A stretch of DNA of 7,036 nt from JAQUYS01 sp964430665 (GTDB taxonomy: Archaea; Nanobdellota; Nanobdellia; Woesearchaeales; SKGA01), in contig CAYSFC010000037.1 of the NCBI GenBank assembly GCA_964430665.1, forward strand, positions 1 to 7,036, in the 5' to 3' direction. Below the pieces are notes generated by a model that saw only the letters and a program-made list of their open reading frames with translations, was not told the origin of the DNA and ran no database searches. Positions 5,601-7,036 of this stretch are shown here, in pieces; position 1 is the stretch's first letter, and each line of letters opens with the position of its first letter. The position numbers and the translations under genes are program-made.

Positions 5601-6422
5601 GTGACTATTGAAGAAGACTTAAGGAAAATCGGATTAAATAAATACGAATCTAAAGCATATCTAACTATTATGAAACATACAATAGTGGATGCAAAAACGA
5701 TCTGCAAAGAATCAGAAATTCCCTACGGTAAAATATATGAAACATTATCTTCTCTGGAAAATAAAGGTTTTATTGAAGCACAAAACACACGTCCAAAAAA
5801 GTATCGTACAATAAAACCTGCCAAATCATTTGAAATATTTTTTTCCAAGAAAAAAGAAAAAACTGAAGAAGAATTAAATAAAACAAAAGAATTATTAGAT
5901 AGTATTGGTGAAAAATTAAGTAATAAAAACAAAATTGTTGATGGAGAGTCTAATTTTTGGAAAGTTGCTTTTAAAAAAGAAATTCCTAAAATGATTATAG
6001 AATGTTTTGATAACGTGGATGACAGTGTACATATTTTAATGGGCAGACATGAAAAAAACTCTCCTGAAATTAAAAATGTTAGTGAAGAACTAAGAATTAT
6101 GTTTAAAAAAATAAATTATACTATACATAAAGGTATTGATGTAAAAATTATTAAAAATCTACAAGATAAATTATCTACCGAATTAATAAGTGATTTTGGT
6201 TTTGAAACTGATTTTAGTAAATTTGTTAGAGAAATTAAATTAAATAATTCCGATATATTTATGATTTTCGATGAGGAAATTGTTTTATTAGAAATAAATA
6301 ATCCTTTAAATAAAAATGAAATGCTTGCAATGATTAAAGTTTGGAATCCTTCTTTAGCAAAAGAATTGAGTGAAAAATTCAAATATTTATGGAAGACAAG
6401 TCATAAAATGAAGAAAAACTAA
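5601..6422 (+). CDS. TrmB-family transcriptional regulator
   Basis: This is a 273-aa DNA-binding sensor in the cytoplasm. Residues 1-76 form a TrmB-type winged helix: LRKIGLNKYESKAY at 7-20, a helix-turn-helix with the recognition helix at about 40-55 (IPYGKIYETLSSLE), and the wing RPKKYRTIKP at 64-73. A Lys/Glu-rich coiled coil (80-106) should dimerise it. Residues 116-270 resemble the PLD-like ligand domain of full-length TrmB proteins, including GIDVKIIKN at 178-186 and the closing segment VWNPSLAKELSEKFKYLW. No HKD catalytic motif is present, as expected of a sensor. Family members sense sugars or other small molecules, and the ligand here is unknown. The start is GTG. The next ATG, at residue 24, would destroy the winged helix. 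GAGTGG 6 bases upstream is a weak binding site. Divergent orientation with the exporter operon points to local control of it. Confidence 0.9.
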   Translation: MTIEEDLRKIGLNKYESKAYLTIMKHTIVDAKTICKESEIPYGKIYETLSSLENKGFIEAQNTRPKKYRTIKPAKSFEIFFSKKKEKTEEELNKTKELLDSIGEKLSNKNKIVDGESNFWKVAFKKEIPKMIIECFDNVDDSVHILMGRHEKNSPEIKNVSEELRIMFKKINYTIHKGIDVKIIKNLQDKLSTELISDFGFETDFSKFVREIKLNNSDIFMIFDEEIVLLEINNPLNKNEMLAMIKVWNPSLAKELSEKFKYLWKTSHKMKKN

Positions 6423-6434
6423 TTTATTTTTTAT
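6423..6434 (+). terminator. T-run terminator of the TrmB-family gene
   Basis: TTTATTTTTTAT follows the TAA stop immediately and fits an archaeal T-rich terminator. It separates the regulator from the convergent gene on the right. Confidence 0.5.
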
Positions 6435-6437
6435 AAG

Positions 6438-6476
6438 CATACCTTAAATATATAGAAAAAACATATCCTAAATATA
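6438..6476. repeat. Two 15-bp near-identical direct repeats
   Basis: CATACCTTAAATATA (6438-6452) and CATATCCTAAATATA (6462-6476) match at 13 of 15 positions, 24 bp apart. A shorter relative, CATATCTATAAA, begins at 6481. They lie between two convergent genes, where promoters are not expected. Chance similarity in AT-rich DNA is possible. Confidence 0.3.
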
Positions 6477-6498
6477 ATCACATATCTATAAAAGAGCA

Positions 6499-6508
6499 TT
6501 AAAAATTT
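6499..6508 (-). terminator. Weak T-run after the right-edge gene
   Basis: The minus strand reads CTAAATTTTTAATG just after the stop at 6515-6517. Five T in a row in an AT-rich convergent region may end transcription of the right-edge gene. Confidence 0.25.
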
Positions 6509-6514
6509 AGTTTT

Positions 6515-7036
6515 TTATTTTTTATCTAAAGCAGCAATTGCAGAATTAATTAAATAATTTTTTTTAATTTTATATTGTTTAGTTACTTCTTTTAATTTTT
6601 CATATTTTGATTTGGGTTTATTTATAGAATACTCTTTTAGTATTCCTATTATTGCTCCAAATCCTGCACCAACTTCAGTTAAACTTGAATCAATACAAGA
6701 TGCTAGAACTCCACCTAGAATAGTAGTCCAACCAACAGTTTCTAAATCAACATCTGATTTGTTAATTTCATCATATAATGTTAATCCACCATTAATAATT
6801 GCACCTGTTGTTGCTGTGATAAATTTTGGATCATAAAATAACCCTATAACTGCACCTAATAAAGTATTTTTTGTAATTCTATTTAAATTAAGATTTAATG
6901 ATTTATCATCATCATAATTTTTAATTATTACTTTGTACTCATTAATAAATTGATCTAAAATATTATACTTGTCGTTTATTTTGAATTTTTTATAAATATC
7001 AGAATTATTTATTGAATCTTCTTTAAAATATAGATT
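6515..7036 (-). CDS. Partial Gly-rich, probably membrane-associated protein, cut by the right edge
   Basis: The minus strand is open from the right edge to TAA at 6515-6517, giving the last 173 residues of a larger protein. No methionine codon occurs in the visible part, so the start lies beyond the window. The visible N-terminal part (about 1-55) is polar, Asn/Asp/Lys-rich and helical. Residues about 58-86 and 104-134 are hydrophobic and Gly/Ala-rich (LLGAVIGLFYDPKF, TATTGAIINGG, GGVLASC, GAGFGAIIGIL), like two or more glycine-zipper membrane helices or a buried helical core. The C-terminus (138-173) is Lys-rich and helical. Codon use and composition match the neighbouring genes. The opposite strand also has a 74-codon open frame, but it is best read as a shadow. 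It converges with the regulator gene. I recognise no family. Confidence 0.75.
   Translation of the reverse strand, partial: NLYFKEDSINNSDIYKKFKINDKYNILDQFINEYKVIIKNYDDDKSLNLNLNRITKNTLLGAVIGLFYDPKFITATTGAIINGGLTLYDEINKSDVDLETVGWTTILGGVLASCIDSSLTEVGAGFGAIIGILKEYSINKPKSKYEKLKEVTKQYKIKKNYLINSAIAALDKK

Noticed and set aside
6612..6836. 74-codon plus-strand frame in the right-edge region
   Set aside because: It lies opposite the longer minus-strand frame. Its Pro/Ser-rich sequence is what the reverse of Gly/Thr/Ala-rich codons gives, and it has no convincing promoter or binding site.
1..7036. CRISPR array, insertion sequence or rRNA
   Set aside because: No regularly spaced repeats of 24-40 bases, no transposase-like protein, no terminal inverted repeats and no rRNA-like stretch were seen on either strand.

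Overview
The window is very AT-rich, apart from a short GC-rich patch at its left end, and reads as a piece of an archaeal chromosome. The evidence is archaeal-style TATA boxes (TTTATAAA) about 25-35 bp upstream of start codons, short predicted 5' leaders, T-run terminators, a TrmB-family regulator, half-size MMPL/RND proteins of the archaeal type and an S-layer-like (COG1361-type) Ig-fold protein. The composition, the Cys-repeat lipoprotein and the split small genes fit a DPANN-type archaeon such as Woesearchaeota or Pacearchaeota. That placement is an inference and is not proven by the sequence.

Layout from left to right. Positions 1-212 hold an unassigned GC-rich edge patch and then AT-rich non-coding DNA with a T-run. 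Positions 213-1883 (minus) are a compact three-gene operon, transcribed right to left: a lipoprotein with a periodic cysteine domain, a two-helix membrane protein with a Lys/Thr-rich tail, and a small protein with Gly-Asn repeats and a helical C-terminus. It has its own TATA box (about 1916-1924). I do not recognise a described system in it. Positions 1987-2001 are a T-run terminator. Positions 2002-5523 (minus) are a second operon: two half-length RND/MMPL exporters (384 and 374 aa) followed by a membrane-anchored extracytoplasmic Ig-like protein (411 aa from the start I prefer). Positions 5524-5600 are a 77-bp divergent promoter with one palindromic TATA box that can serve both directions. 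Positions 5601-6422 (plus) are a TrmB-family regulator with a GTG start. Positions 6423-6514 are a convergent intergenic region. Positions 6515-7036 (minus) are the 3' part of a further gene cut by the right edge, with no methionine codon in the visible part.

How the parts fit. The TrmB-like protein probably senses a small ligand and controls both itself and the divergent exporter operon. The two RND halves probably form one heteromeric proton-driven exporter, and the Ig-like protein is a likely extracytoplasmic partner. The downstream lipoprotein operon has its own promoter, so it may be a separate cell-surface module. The best candidates for something undescribed are that three-gene operon and the Asp/Glu asymmetry between the two RND halves.
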